Below are positions 46,460 to 55,946 of a stretch of DNA of 64,000 nucleotides, in pieces (position 1 is the stretch's first letter; each line of letters opens with the position of its first letter). A program made the position numbers and the translations under genes. Origin of the DNA: Streptomyces sp. F001. GTDB taxonomy: Bacteria > Actinomycetota > Actinomycetes > Streptomycetales > Streptomycetaceae. Location: NCBI RefSeq assembly GCF_004187715.1, contig NZ_QZWF01000003.1, positions 434,001 through 498,000 on the forward strand, in the 5' to 3' direction. The notes under the pieces are model-generated. The model searched no databases. It worked only from the letters and a program-made list of their open reading frames with translations, and was not told the DNA's origin.

Positions 46460-46906
46460 TTACGCAGCGATGACCTCGATGTTGACCTTGGCGGCCACCT
46501 CGGGGTGCAGACGCACGGACGTCTCGTGGGCGCCCAGCGTCTTGATCGGAGAGCCGAGCTCGATACGACGCTTGTCGACCTCGGGGCCGCCGGCGGCCTT
46601 GATCGCCGAGGCGATGTCGGCCGGGGTGACGGAACCGAAGAGACGGCCGGCCTCGCCGGAGCGGACGGCCAGACGGACCTTCACACCCTCGAGCTGGGCC
46701 TTGACCTGGTTGGCCTGCTCGATGGTCTGGATCTCGTGGATCTTGCGAGCGCGACGAATCTGCTCGACGTCCTTCTCGCCACCCTTGGTCCAGCGGATAG
46801 CGAACTTCCGCGGGATGAGGTAGTTGCGAGCGTAACCGTCCTTGACGTCAACGACGTCGCCCGCGGCGCCGAGGCCGGAGACCTCGTGGGTGAGGATGAT
46901 CTTCAT
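46460..46906 (-). CDS. rplI: 50S ribosomal protein L9
   Basis: 148 residues, [32 protein letters not shown], the L9 signature. Last gene of rpsF-ssb-rpsR-rplI, 18 bp after rpsR. Confidence 0.98.
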   Translation of the reverse strand: MKIILTHEVSGLGAAGDVVDVKDGYARNYLIPRKFAIRWTKGGEKDVEQIRRARKIHEIQTIEQANQVKAQLEGVKVRLAVRSGEAGRLFGSVTPADIASAIKAAGGPEVDKRRIELGSPIKTLGAHETSVRLHPEVAAKVNIEVIAA

Positions 46907-46924
46907 GTGTTGGTCACCCTTCCC

Positions 46925-47161
46925 TTAGCGCGCAGTGGAGGTGTAGGGCAGCAGCGCCATCTCACGGCTGTTCTTGACGGCCGTGGCGACATCACGCTGG
47001 TGCTGCGTGCAGTTGCCGGTCACGCGACGGGCACGGATCTTGCCACGGTCGGAAATGAACTTCCGCAGCATGTTCGTGTCCTTGTAGTCCACGTACGTGA
47101 CCTTGTCCTTGCAGAAAGCGCAGACCTTCTTCTTCGGCTTGCGCACAGGCGGCTTCGCCAT
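46925..47161 (-). CDS. rpsR: 30S ribosomal protein S18, Cys-rich form
   Basis: 78 residues. It contains [16 protein letters not shown] and [19 protein letters not shown], so CxxC plus a later Cys/His, the arrangement of a zinc-binding (C+) ribosomal protein. Streptomyces usually have a second, zinc-free S18 elsewhere. It is the third gene of the operon. Confidence 0.97.
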   Translation of the reverse strand: MAKPPVRKPKKKVCAFCKDKVTYVDYKDTNMLRKFISDRGKIRARRVTGNCTQHQRDVATAVKNSREMALLPYTSTAR

Positions 47162-47220
47162 GGTGTTTCTCCTGTGTGATCAAGAAGTTTGGATACGACC
47201 CACCCTTTAAGCCGTACGGC

Positions 47221-47805
47221 TCAGAAGGGGGGCTCGTCCGAGTAGCCGCCGCCGCTGCCGCCGCTGCCGCCGGAGCCACCGCCCCAGCCGCCACCACCCT
47301 GCTGGCCACCGGCAGGAGCGCCGGTCGCCCACGGGTCTTCGGCAGGAGCGCCGCCGCCCTGCTGACCGCCGCCGGGGCCACCGCCCCAGCCGCCGCCCTG
47401 CTGGCCGCCACCGCCGCTGTAACCGCCCTGGCCACCACGACCGGTGGTCTTGGTGACCTTGGCCGTGGCGTTGCGCAGGCTGGGGCCGACTTCCTCGACG
47501 TCCAGCTCGAAGACCGTGCGCTTGACACCCTCACGGTCCTCGTAGGACCGCTGCTTCAGCCGGCCCTGCACGACAACGCGCATGCCTCGCTGGAGCGACT
47601 CGGCGACGTTCTCCGCCGCCTGACGCCAGACCGAGCAGGTCAGGAAGAGGCTTTCGCCGTCCTTCCACTCATTCGTCTGGCGGTCAAAGGTGCGAGGGGT
47701 GGACGCGACACGGAACTTCGCGACCGCCGCACCGGACGGGGTGAAGCGCAGCTCGGGGTCATCGACAAGATTGCCGACGACCGTGATGACGGTCTCGCCT
47801 GCCAT
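47221..47805 (-). CDS. ssb: single-stranded DNA-binding protein
   Basis: 194 residues. OB-fold ([21 protein letters not shown]), then a Gly/Gln-rich linker and the conserved acidic tip DEPPF that binds partner proteins. It is the main SSB of the genome by its ribosomal operon location. Confidence 0.97.
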   Translation of the reverse strand: MAGETVITVVGNLVDDPELRFTPSGAAVAKFRVASTPRTFDRQTNEWKDGESLFLTCSVWRQAAENVAESLQRGMRVVVQGRLKQRSYEDREGVKRTVFELDVEEVGPSLRNATAKVTKTTGRGGQGGYSGGGGQQGGGWGGGPGGGQQGGGAPAEDPWATGAPAGGQQGGGGWGGGSGGSGGSGGGYSDEPPF

Positions 47806-47882
47806 GGGTGAACCTCTCGGCGGGTGTGCTGCTGGCTGCTTGTGCTGCTACTCGAATCCCGAGATCAGCTGAGCGGAAGAGC

Positions 47883-48173
47883 TCAGTGGGTCTCGGGGCG
47901 AAGGACCTTGGTCCGGAGGACCGACTCGTTCAGGTTCATCTGGCGGTCGAGCTCCTTGACGACCGCAGGCTCGGCCTGCAGGTCGATGACCGAGTAGATG
48001 CCCTCGGGCTTCTTCTTGATCTCGTATGCGAGACGACGACGGCCCCAGGTGTCGACCTTCTCGACCTTTCCGCCACCGTCACGGACGACAGAAAGGAAGT
48101 TCTCGATCAGCGGGGAGACAGAGCGCTCCTCGAGATCGGGGTCGAGGATGACCATCACCTCGTAGTGACGCAT
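47883..48173 (-). CDS. rpsF: 30S ribosomal protein S6
   Basis: 96 residues, [19 protein letters not shown], with strong AAGGAGGTGGG site 6 bases upstream. First gene of the operon. The S6-S18 pair binds 16S rRNA and, in many bacteria, this operon's own leader RNA. The 263-bp leader/promoter region upstream has hairpins but I cannot assign a specific S6:S18 site. Confidence 0.97.
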   Translation of the reverse strand: MRHYEVMVILDPDLEERSVSPLIENFLSVVRDGGGKVEKVDTWGRRRLAYEIKKKPEGIYSVIDLQAEPAVVKELDRQMNLNESVLRTKVLRPETH

Positions 48174-48436
48174 GTGGAACCCACCTCCTTTGGACTCAGC
48201 GGCCACGGTCGTTCCGTGGCAGGAGGGTTGTGATGCGTACGCAACGGTATCGGCCGCCACTGACAATCGGGGGCCCGATCGGGCTTCCCGGCCACGGCCT
48301 GGGCAGACACCGGTGCAGAGGGTACAGAGTACCCGCACACCGGCTTCCGGTTGAAATCCGGCGGTGAGGACCGTCAATCTGTACACATCGGGTGTGTATG
48401 GCGCTACGATGCGCCGTCTTCCGCAGGAGGTGCCCC

Positions 48437-48748
48437 ATGGCACAGGCATTGCGACCCAACACCGCCGGATCCCTTTTCGCCACGGACGACAGGGCCCACC
48501 CCGTCCAGGACGCACTGCTCGCGGTGACCCTGGTACTCGGAGCGGTCTCCTTCATCACGGCGATGTTCCACAGCCTGCATCTGCTGAGCTCGTGGACCGG
48601 TCTGGTGGGGATCTTCACCGGCGCGTACGGCCAGTGGATCTCGGAAACGACCCGCGAACGCTTCGGACTGATCCTGGGCCTCGGCGCCTCGGCCATCGGC
48701 TTCTTCCTGGGCATGGCCCACGGTGGCCTCTTCGGCGGCCTCTTCTGA
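48437..48748 (+). CDS. small membrane protein of unknown function
   Basis: 103 residues. ATG 48437 follows GGAGG. Three hydrophobic segments ([56 protein letters not shown]) with short loops. Divergent from rpsF. Conserved in Streptomyces as far as I recall; function unknown. Confidence 0.8.
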   Translation: MAQALRPNTAGSLFATDDRAHPVQDALLAVTLVLGAVSFITAMFHSLHLLSSWTGLVGIFTGAYGQWISETTRERFGLILGLGASAIGFFLGMAHGGLFGGLF

Positions 48749-48922
48749 CCTGCCGACACCGCGCAGAGCCTCTCGGGGCAGGCTGATCACCGCCCCGGCC
48801 GCGACAGGCCGGGGCGAAGTCCCGTGTGCCCAGTCGGGGCGCTCGTAGGGCGCAGTAGGCTTCGGCGCGAGAGCCGGAGCCCCTGAACCCATGGGGACAC
48901 ACCAGCCCGAGGAGCGCCCCGA

Positions 48923-50044
48923 ATGAGCCTGACCCTGAGGACCATCAGTCGCGAGCAGCATCTGGCCTATATCCAGAGCCTGCCGTCGGCGAGTCACATG
49001 CAGGTCCCGGCCTGGGCGGACGTCAAAGCGGAATGGCGCTCGGAGAACCTCGGCTGGTTCGACGAGCGGACCGGCGAGTTGGTCGGTGCGGGCCTGGTTC
49101 TCTATCGCCAGCTTCCCAAGATCAAGCGCTACCTCGCCTATCTCCCCGAGGGTCCGGTCATCAACTGGTTCGCGCCGAATCTCGACGACTGGATTCAGCC
49201 GATGCTGGCGCACCTCAAGCAGCAGGGCGCCTTCTCCGTGAAGATGGGCCCGCCGGTGATCATCCGGCGCTGGGAGGCCTCGTCCATCAAGCAGGGGATC
49301 CAGAACCCCGACGTCAAGCGCCTGCGTGACATCGAGGCCGACTTCATCGAGCCGCGTGCCTTCGAGGTCGCCGACAAGTTGCGCCGCATGGGCTGGCAGC
49401 AGGGTGAGGACGGGGGCGCCGGCTTCGGCGACGTACAGCCTCGTTACGTCTTCCAGGTGCCGCTGGCGAACCGCTCGCTGGAAGAGGTGCACAAGAACTT
49501 CAACCAGCTGTGGCGCCGCAACATCAAGAAGGCCGAGAAGGCGGGTGTCGAGGTCGTCCAGGGCGGCTACCACGACCTCGAGGAGTGGCAGCGGCTGTAC
49601 GAGATCACCGCTGTGCGCGACCACTTCCGGCCCCGCCCGCTGTCGTACTTCCAGCGCATGTGGACGGCCCTCAACACCGAGGATCCCAACCGCATGCGGC
49701 TGTACTTCGCCCGCCACAACGGCGTGAACCTGTCGGCGGCGACGATGCTGATCGTCGGCGGGCACGTCTGGTACTCCTACGGTGCCTCCGACAACATCGG
49801 CCGTGAGGTCCGGCCCTCGAACGCGATGCAGTGGCGGATGCTGCGCGACGCCTACGCGCTCGGTGCCACTGTCTACGACCTGCGCGGCATCTCCGACTCG
49901 CTGGACGAGACCGACCACCTCTTCGGCCTGATCCAGTTCAAGGTCGGCACGGGCGGGCAGGCCGCCGAATACCTCGGCGAGTGGGACTTCCCACTGAACA
50001 AGCTGCTCCACAAGGCGCTCGACATCTACATGTCGCGCCGCTGA
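48923..50044 (+). CDS. FemX-like peptidoglycan interpeptide transferase
   Basis: FemABX-family aminoacyltransferase of 373 residues. These enzymes use aminoacyl-tRNA to add the first residue (Gly in Streptomyces) to lipid II stem peptide. Two GNAT-like halves: YLAYLPEGPVINW near the start, NFNQLWRRNIKKAEKAGVEV in the middle (a signature of this group), and WYSYGASD, LRGISDSLDETDHLFGLIQFK at the end. It acts on the inner face of the membrane. Followed 74 bp later by the racemase-like gene. Confidence 0.92.
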   Translation: MSLTLRTISREQHLAYIQSLPSASHMQVPAWADVKAEWRSENLGWFDERTGELVGAGLVLYRQLPKIKRYLAYLPEGPVINWFAPNLDDWIQPMLAHLKQQGAFSVKMGPPVIIRRWEASSIKQGIQNPDVKRLRDIEADFIEPRAFEVADKLRRMGWQQGEDGGAGFGDVQPRYVFQVPLANRSLEEVHKNFNQLWRRNIKKAEKAGVEVVQGGYHDLEEWQRLYEITAVRDHFRPRPLSYFQRMWTALNTEDPNRMRLYFARHNGVNLSAATMLIVGGHVWYSYGASDNIGREVRPSNAMQWRMLRDAYALGATVYDLRGISDSLDETDHLFGLIQFKVGTGGQAAEYLGEWDFPLNKLLHKALDIYMSRR

Positions 50045-50118
50045 GCCCCGGGCGTTTGGTTCGATAGCTTCCACACCTCTGATACACCGCAGCCACGAGA
50101 AAGGTTCCAGGTCCGGCC

Positions 50119-51150
50119 ATGGCGCTCACGCTCTACGTCGACACCGCGCGCTGGCGGGCGCACCACAAGCACGTGCAGGAGCAGTTCCCGGGGCTCGTCC
50201 CGGTCTGCAAGGGCAACGGCTACGGGTTCGGGCACGAGCGGCTGGCGGAGGAGGCCACGCGGCTGGGCTCGGACATCCTCGCCGTCGGCACGACGTACGA
50301 AGCCGCGCGCATCAAGGACTGGTTCGGCGGTGATCTGCTGGTGCTGACGCCGTACCGGCGCGGCGAGGAGCCGGTGCCGCTGCCCGACCGGGTCATCCGC
50401 TCGGTGTCGTCGGTGGACGGCGTGTACGGCCTCGTGGGCGCCCGCGTGGTCATCGAGGTGATGTCCTCGATGAAGCGGCACGGCATCAGCGAGCGGGACC
50501 TGCCGCAGCTGCATGCCGCCATCGAGAACGTCCGTCTCGAGGGCTTCGCGATCCACCTGCCGCTGGACCGCACCGACGGCTCGGACGCCGTCGAGGAGGT
50601 CATCGGCTGGATGGACCGCCTGCGTGCGGCCCGGCTGCCGCTGCACACGATGTTCGTCAGCCACCTCAAGGCGGACGAACTCGCCCGGCTGCAGCAGCAG
50701 TTCCCGCAGACCCGCTTCCGCGCCCGTATCGGCACGCGACTGTGGCTGGGGGACCACGAGGCCACCGAGTACCGCGGCGCGGTCCTGGACGTCACCCGCG
50801 TCACCAAGGGCGACCGCTTCGGCTACCGGCAGCAGAAGGCGGCCTCCGACGGCTTCCTGGTGGTCGTGGCGGGCGGTACGTCGCACGGGGTGGGTCTGGA
50901 GGCCCCGAAGGCGCTGCACGGCGTCATGCCGCGCGCCAAGGGCGTCGCCCGGGCCGGCCTCGCCACGGTCAACCGGAATCTCTCTCCGTTCGTCTGGGGC
51001 GGCAAGCAGCGCTGGTTCGCCGAGCCGCCGCACATGCAGGTGTCCATCCTGTTCGTGCCGGCCGACGCCCCCGAACCGAAGGTCGGCGACGAGCTGGTGG
51101 CCCATCTGCGGCACACCACCACGCAGTTCGACCGGCTCATGGACCGCTGA
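50119..51150 (+). CDS. alanine-racemase-like PLP protein
   Basis: 343 residues, fold-type III PLP barrel. PLP lysine K31 in PVCKGNGYGFG, like KxxxYGHG of Alr. The C-domain has GDRFGYRQQKA, where Tyr fits the catalytic Tyr of Alr. The usual GYADG is replaced by GGTSHG. It is shorter than Alr (~370-390). Its position after femX suggests a cell-wall role, perhaps racemising or recycling an amino acid. Activity is untested. Confidence 0.82.
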   Translation: MALTLYVDTARWRAHHKHVQEQFPGLVPVCKGNGYGFGHERLAEEATRLGSDILAVGTTYEAARIKDWFGGDLLVLTPYRRGEEPVPLPDRVIRSVSSVDGVYGLVGARVVIEVMSSMKRHGISERDLPQLHAAIENVRLEGFAIHLPLDRTDGSDAVEEVIGWMDRLRAARLPLHTMFVSHLKADELARLQQQFPQTRFRARIGTRLWLGDHEATEYRGAVLDVTRVTKGDRFGYRQQKAASDGFLVVVAGGTSHGVGLEAPKALHGVMPRAKGVARAGLATVNRNLSPFVWGGKQRWFAEPPHMQVSILFVPADAPEPKVGDELVAHLRHTTTQFDRLMDR

Positions 51151-51178
51151 CGGCGGCCGACCCGCCCACGACAGCCAG

Positions 51179-51211
51179 AAGGCCGTACACGGAGATTCCG
51201 TGTACGGCCTT
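51179..51211. terminator. strong bidirectional hairpin terminator
   Basis: Perfect 15-bp stem (51179-51193 with 51197-51211), 3-nt loop, between convergent genes. Confidence 0.85.
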
Positions 51212-51259
51212 TCACATGGCCGGTCACACGGCCTACGGCACCCTCCGGGGAGCGTTCGC

Positions 51260-52759
51260 TCAGAGCGAACCGCCGGCCGCCTTCCCGCTGCCCCACTCCA
51301 CCTGCGGTCCCTCGAAGTGGGCCGCGTGCTGCGGCGGATGGGCCGCAGGGCCGAGTACGAAGACGTCCGCCGCACGGTCGAGCACACCCCCCGAGGGGTC
51401 GTCCTCGCCGGCCCGGCGCACCACGTCCCGGTCCGGCATGAGGATGTCGCGCACCACGATGACGCACAGGTACAGCGTCCCCAGCAGGTGCACCCCGATC
51501 GCCCAGTGGTAGCCGTCGGTCGGCAGCCCCTTGTGGGCGTCACCGCTGGTCGTGTACGCGAGGTACAGCCAGATCCCCAGGAAGTACGCCACCTCGCACG
51601 CCTGCCAGATCAGGAAGTCCCGCCACTTGGGCCGGGCCAGCGCGGCCAGGGGGATCAGCCACAGGACGTACTGCGGCGAGTAGACCTTGTTGGTGAGGAT
51701 GAACGCCGCGACGATCAGGAAGGCGAGCTGGGCGAACCGCGGGCGGCGCGGCGCCGTGAACGTGAGCACGGCGATACCGACACAGCACAGCAGCATCAGG
51801 AGCGTGGCAAGGGTGTTGACGGTCTCGGTGCTGAGCGGGTCGCTGGAGTTCTGGGCCATGATCAGCCAGAAGGACCCGAAGTCGACGCCCCGTTCCTGGC
51901 TGAACGTGTAGAACTTCGACCAGCCCTCGAAGGCGAAGAGCATCACCGGCCCGTTGACCACCAGCCAGGCGACGACCGCGCCTCCCAGTGCCTTGCCGAA
52001 GTCCCGCCACTTGCCGGCGCGCCAGCACAGCACGAACAGAGGTCCCAGCAGGAAGAGGGGATAGAGCTTGGCAGCCGTGGCGAGCCCCAGGAGGACGCCG
52101 AAGGCGAGGGAGCGGCCCCTGGACCACATCAGCATCGCCGCGGCCGTCAGGGCGACCGCCAGCAGGTCCCAGTTGATGGTGGCGGTCAGCGCGAAGGCGG
52201 GCGCCAGGGCGACCAGCAGGCCGTCCCACGGGCGCCGGGCATGCGTCCGGCTCACGCACACGGCGATGATGGCCGCACAGGCCATCAGCATCCCGGCGTT
52301 GGCCATCCAGTACCACTGCTCCTGGTCCTGGATGCTGCCGCTGCCGGGCGTGAGCCAGGCGGCCACCTCCATGAACACACCGGTCAGCACCGGATACTCG
52401 AGGTATTCCATGTCGCCGGGGAGCTTGTCGAAGTACGGCACGAGTCCATCGGCGAAACCGCGCCCGTTGTAGAGGTGCGGAATGTCCGAGTAGCACGCGT
52501 GCGTGTACTGCGAACTGGCGCCGAAGAACCAGCCGCCGTTGTAGCAGGGCGCCTTCTGGACCAGTCCGAGGACGAACATCCCGATCGCCACCAGAGCGAT
52601 CACCCGTACGGGCGTCCACCAGGACGTCCCGAGCAGAGCACGCCGCCCGATGGGGCCGCCGATCAGCTCACTGCCGCTTGCGGCAACCTCGTCGGCCGTG
52701 GTGGGCCGCACCTGGTCCGGCTCCTGCACGCTCGCTGGCGTCGTTTCTGCACTGGGCAT
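51260..52759 (-). CDS. GT87-like polytopic glycosyltransferase
   Basis: 499 residues from ATG 52759. About 11-12 TM helices. An extracytoplasmic loop after the first TM has EYPVLTGVFMEVAAWL (a Glu-rich site as in polyprenyl-phosphate mannosyltransferases). N- and C-termini are polar. It probably uses a polyprenyl-phosphate sugar at the outer membrane face. The sugar and acceptor are unknown. Downstream of the PBP gene on the same strand. Confidence 0.83.
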   Translation of the reverse strand: MPSAETTPASVQEPDQVRPTTADEVAASGSELIGGPIGRRALLGTSWWTPVRVIALVAIGMFVLGLVQKAPCYNGGWFFGASSQYTHACYSDIPHLYNGRGFADGLVPYFDKLPGDMEYLEYPVLTGVFMEVAAWLTPGSGSIQDQEQWYWMANAGMLMACAAIIAVCVSRTHARRPWDGLLVALAPAFALTATINWDLLAVALTAAAMLMWSRGRSLAFGVLLGLATAAKLYPLFLLGPLFVLCWRAGKWRDFGKALGGAVVAWLVVNGPVMLFAFEGWSKFYTFSQERGVDFGSFWLIMAQNSSDPLSTETVNTLATLLMLLCCVGIAVLTFTAPRRPRFAQLAFLIVAAFILTNKVYSPQYVLWLIPLAALARPKWRDFLIWQACEVAYFLGIWLYLAYTTSGDAHKGLPTDGYHWAIGVHLLGTLYLCVIVVRDILMPDRDVVRRAGEDDPSGGVLDRAADVFVLGPAAHPPQHAAHFEGPQVEWGSGKAAGGSL

Positions 52760-52797
52760 GGGGCACATCCTGCCGTACGCGCCCAGGAGTACGCCGA

Positions 52798-52827
52798 GGG
52801 CCGCCGCACCTGGGGGTGCGGCGGCCC
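52798..52827 (-). terminator. hairpin terminator after the PBP
   Basis: Perfect 13-bp stem (52798-52810 with 52815-52827) and 4-nt loop. It directly adjoins parS at 52829. Confidence 0.7.
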
Positions 52828-52828
52828 T

Positions 52829-52844
52829 TGTTTCACGTGAAACA
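52829..52844. promoter_or_regulatory. parS site (perfect)
   Basis: TGTTTCACGTGAAACA between the PBP gene and the glycosyltransferase; one base from the terminator stem. Confidence 0.92.
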
Positions 52845-52866
52845 CCTTTGTCCGGCGATACGGCTG

Positions 52867-55572
52867 CTAACCGGTCCCGCCGAAGAGGCTGCCACCGTTG
52901 TTATTGCCGTTGTTGCCGTTCTCCCCGCCCGTATCCGTGGGCGATGGTGAGACGGTCACCCCTCCATCCGTTCCTCCGGTGTCGGTACCGCCGTTGTCGG
53001 TGCCGCCATTGGGGTCCTCGCAGCCGAAGAAGCCGCAGGTCTCCGTCACCGAGGGGGTGGGAGTGATCAGCGACTCGCTGGGCGTCGGGGTCGGCGTCGG
53101 GCTCTCCTCCTCCTCGGTCTCGGTGACCGTGGGAGTGGGGGTCGGGGACGGAACATCGTTGACCACCTGGCCGATGGGCTCGGGGGTCGGGAACTTCTCG
53201 GCCTTCTCGCCCTTCAGCGCCTGTTCCATGTAGTCGTGCCAGATCTCCGCGGGGAACGAGGCACCGTGAATCGACTCCTGGTCACCCGTTCCGTACATCT
53301 CGAGGAACGTGCGGTTCTTCATGGTCTCGTCGTCGGGATACCGGAACATGCTGATCGCGGTCGACAGCTGCGGGGTGTAGCCGACGAACCAGGCAGACTT
53401 GTTGCCGTCGGTGGTACCGGTCTTGCCGGCCACCTCACGACCCTGCAGCTGGGCGTTGGTACCAGTACCGTCCTCGACCACGGTCTTCAGGACGTCGGTG
53501 ACGTTGTCGGCCACCTTCGACTCGAAGGCCCGCGCGGTCTTGACTTCGTGCTCGAAGACCAGGCCGTCCTTGTCCGTGACCTTCAAGACGGAGAACGGAT
53601 CACGCTTCTCGCCGCTCGCCGCGAACGTGGCGTACGAGCTCGCCATGCGGATCGCACTGGGCTTGGAGATACCGAGGGAGAACGACGGGTAGTCGGCGCC
53701 GGCCAGACTGCTCTCCAGTACGCCCGCGTCGACGGCGGCCTCCTTCACCTTGTCCAGACCGACGTCCATGCCGAGCTGCACGAAGGCGGAGTTCACCGAG
53801 TACTGCATCGCCTCCCGCAGATCGATCTGGTAGTTCGGCGGATCGCCACGCGACTCGTCACCATCGTTGGTCTGCAGCCACTCCTCGCCCTTCTCGTTCT
53901 GCCAGACCGACCCGTCGTAGTCCTTGATCTTGAGCTTGTTCTTGCCGCTGTACAGGCTCTTGGGCGAGACGATGGTGCGCTCGTCCTGGGCCTGGGTGGG
54001 ACCCTCCTCCGGATCGCGTACGCCCCACTTCATCGCCGCCGCGAGCACGAACGGCTTGAACGTCGAACCGACCTGGGCGCCGGTTTCGTCGGCGTTGTTG
54101 GTGAAGTGCTTGGTCGCGTCCTCACCGCCGTAGATCGCGACGATGGCACCGGTCTCCGGGTCCACGGAGGCTCCGCCGAACTGAACGTGCGTGTCCGTGT
54201 CGGGCCGTTCCTTGGGCTTGATGTTCGCCTTCTGGACCTTCTTCACCGACTTTTCGAGCTCGTCGACCTTCTTCTTGTCGAAGGTGGTGTAGATCGAGTA
54301 TCCGCCCTGGCGCAGCTTGCTCTCGGTGATCCCCGTCTTTTCACTGTCCCTGATCAGTGACGCGTTTACGAGGTCGACCAGGTAACCGATCTGGCCGCTC
54401 AGCGCGGTGTTGAAGCGTGGGTTCTGAACCTTGGGAAGCTTCGTGTACTTGGCGCGTTCCGCGGCGTCCAGGTGGCCGTACTCGACCATCTTGTCCAGGG
54501 TGTCCTGCATCTGGCGCAGGGCCCGCTTCTTGTTGGCCTCGGGCTTGGCACCGACCGGGTCGATGGAGGTCGCGCCCGCTGGGTCGTAGTACGTGGCTCC
54601 CTTGAGCGTGGCCGCCAGGAAGGCGCACTCGCCGGCGTTCAGCTTGATGGCGTCCTTGTTGAAGTACGCACGCGCCGCCGCCTGGATTCCGTAGGCGTTG
54701 CGGCCGTAGTAGGCGGAGTTCAGGTAGCCCGCCATGATCTCGTCCTTGTCGACCGAGGCACCCACCTTGATGGAGACGAACAGCTCCTTGAACTTACGCG
54801 TGATCGTCTGCGACTGGTCGTCCAGCATCGCGTTCTTCACGTACTGCTGGGTGATGGTCGAGCCGCCCTGGGTCTCGCCGCCCCGGGCCATGTTGAACAC
54901 CGCTCGGGCGATGCCCTTCGGGTCGATACCGCTGTCGGTCCGGAAGGTCTTGTTCTCCTGGGAGATGACGGCGTTCTGCATGTTCTTCGGGATCTGCGAC
55001 AGATTGATGATCTGCCGGTTCGCCTCGCCACCCGTCGACACCATCTCGGTGTTGTCGGACCAGTAGTAGACGTTGTTCTGCGCCTCCGCGGTGTCCGCGA
55101 CCTTCGGGACGCTGACCATGGCGTATCCGATGCCGGCCACGGCCACCAGGCTGCCGAAGAAGGCAAGGCACAGCCCGGAGACCAGCTTCCAGGACGGCAC
55201 CCAGCGGCGCCAGCCGTACCGTCCGGCGCGCGGATAGTCGACGAGCCGATTTCTGCCGGGGGCCGCTGCGCGTCCCCGCCCGGGCCCGTTCGGACCGCCG
55301 GGGACGGCCCGCCGGCCACTCCGGCCGGGGTCCGCCGCTCTGCGGCGGCCGCCTCCGCTTCTCTGTGCCGCGCGCCGGGCCTCGGCGCGGCCGCCGTACG
55401 GCAGCTCCTCGCCTCCCGGCCGGGGGGAACCCGACCCGTAAGAGTCGGATGGGGACCCGGTGGCGCCTCGCGGTGCCGCACGGCGGCCGGAGGACGCACC
55501 GGACTGGCCGCGTCGGGCCGCGGCACGTCCGCCTTCCTGCGGCTGCGGCGGTTTGCGACGGTGCTCGCTCAT
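52867..55572 (-). CDS. class A penicillin-binding protein
   Basis: Bifunctional glycosyltransferase/transpeptidase of 901 residues. Residues 1-~125 are basic and disordered, then one TM (VSGLCLAFFGSLVAVAGIGY). GT51 motifs: QENKTFRTDSGIDPKG and GGSTITQQYVKNAM near 205-240. Transpeptidase: Ser in GSTFKPF near 505, YSVNSAF, and KTGTT near 715. The tail of ~120 residues is Pro/Thr/Glu then Gly/Asn-rich (PSPTPTPTVTETEEEE). Polymerises and cross-links peptidoglycan. Confidence 0.95.
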   Translation of the reverse strand: MSEHRRKPPQPQEGGRAAARRGQSGASSGRRAAPRGATGSPSDSYGSGSPRPGGEELPYGGRAEARRAAQRSGGGRRRAADPGRSGRRAVPGGPNGPGRGRAAAPGRNRLVDYPRAGRYGWRRWVPSWKLVSGLCLAFFGSLVAVAGIGYAMVSVPKVADTAEAQNNVYYWSDNTEMVSTGGEANRQIINLSQIPKNMQNAVISQENKTFRTDSGIDPKGIARAVFNMARGGETQGGSTITQQYVKNAMLDDQSQTITRKFKELFVSIKVGASVDKDEIMAGYLNSAYYGRNAYGIQAAARAYFNKDAIKLNAGECAFLAATLKGATYYDPAGATSIDPVGAKPEANKKRALRQMQDTLDKMVEYGHLDAAERAKYTKLPKVQNPRFNTALSGQIGYLVDLVNASLIRDSEKTGITESKLRQGGYSIYTTFDKKKVDELEKSVKKVQKANIKPKERPDTDTHVQFGGASVDPETGAIVAIYGGEDATKHFTNNADETGAQVGSTFKPFVLAAAMKWGVRDPEEGPTQAQDERTIVSPKSLYSGKNKLKIKDYDGSVWQNEKGEEWLQTNDGDESRGDPPNYQIDLREAMQYSVNSAFVQLGMDVGLDKVKEAAVDAGVLESSLAGADYPSFSLGISKPSAIRMASSYATFAASGEKRDPFSVLKVTDKDGLVFEHEVKTARAFESKVADNVTDVLKTVVEDGTGTNAQLQGREVAGKTGTTDGNKSAWFVGYTPQLSTAISMFRYPDDETMKNRTFLEMYGTGDQESIHGASFPAEIWHDYMEQALKGEKAEKFPTPEPIGQVVNDVPSPTPTPTVTETEEEESPTPTPTPSESLITPTPSVTETCGFFGCEDPNGGTDNGGTDTGGTDGGVTVSPSPTDTGGENGNNGNNNGGSLFGGTG

Positions 55573-55842
55573 CGAACGACTACTCCTAGGGCAGGCGCAC
55601 CCTGGCGCGCCTGGAAACGGCGGCTGGTTTCCGGTCCCCCCGAAGTACGGATGTGGTCGGTTCCGCATTCACCCGTACTGCACCGAGGACGAGGACGCCC
55701 CCAGACGCAACTCGGTTCCCGGTGGTGTGCATGCCGCACAGACTACGCAGCCACAAAACCGACCTAGCCCTGAAGTTCACCCAAAATCGGGCAACTTACT
55801 TGCAACGAATCAGTGATGTGATCCCGTTCACCGTCCACGCTC
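55573..55842. other. 270 bp of control DNA between PBP and padR
   Basis: Holds the promoter(s) of the leftward PBP gene. I see only short frames without ribosome sites and no further palindrome here. The remainder of the PBP-padR gap, to 55946, carries the padR promoter and operator listed separately. Confidence 0.5.
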
Positions 55843-55871
55843 TTGTCGCATCCACAACACCGTTCTATCGT
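55843..55871 (+). promoter_or_regulatory. padR promoter
   Basis: TTGTCG (55843-55848) and TATCGT (55866-55871), 17 bp spacing. The start would be inside the operator at 55870-55900. Confidence 0.65.
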
Positions 55872-55900
55872 GCTGATGTATCGAGTCGATACATCAGCAC
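55870..55900. promoter_or_regulatory. PadR operator
   Basis: 31-bp perfect inverted repeat centred on base 55885, containing ATGTATCGAGTCGATACAT. Fits the ATGTAT...ATACAT pattern bound by PadR proteins. Overlaps the -10 and start. Confidence 0.82.
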
Positions 55901-55946
55901 GGCATAAAGACCGTGACGGTCCGACCGCAGCAGAGAGGGGGCGACG

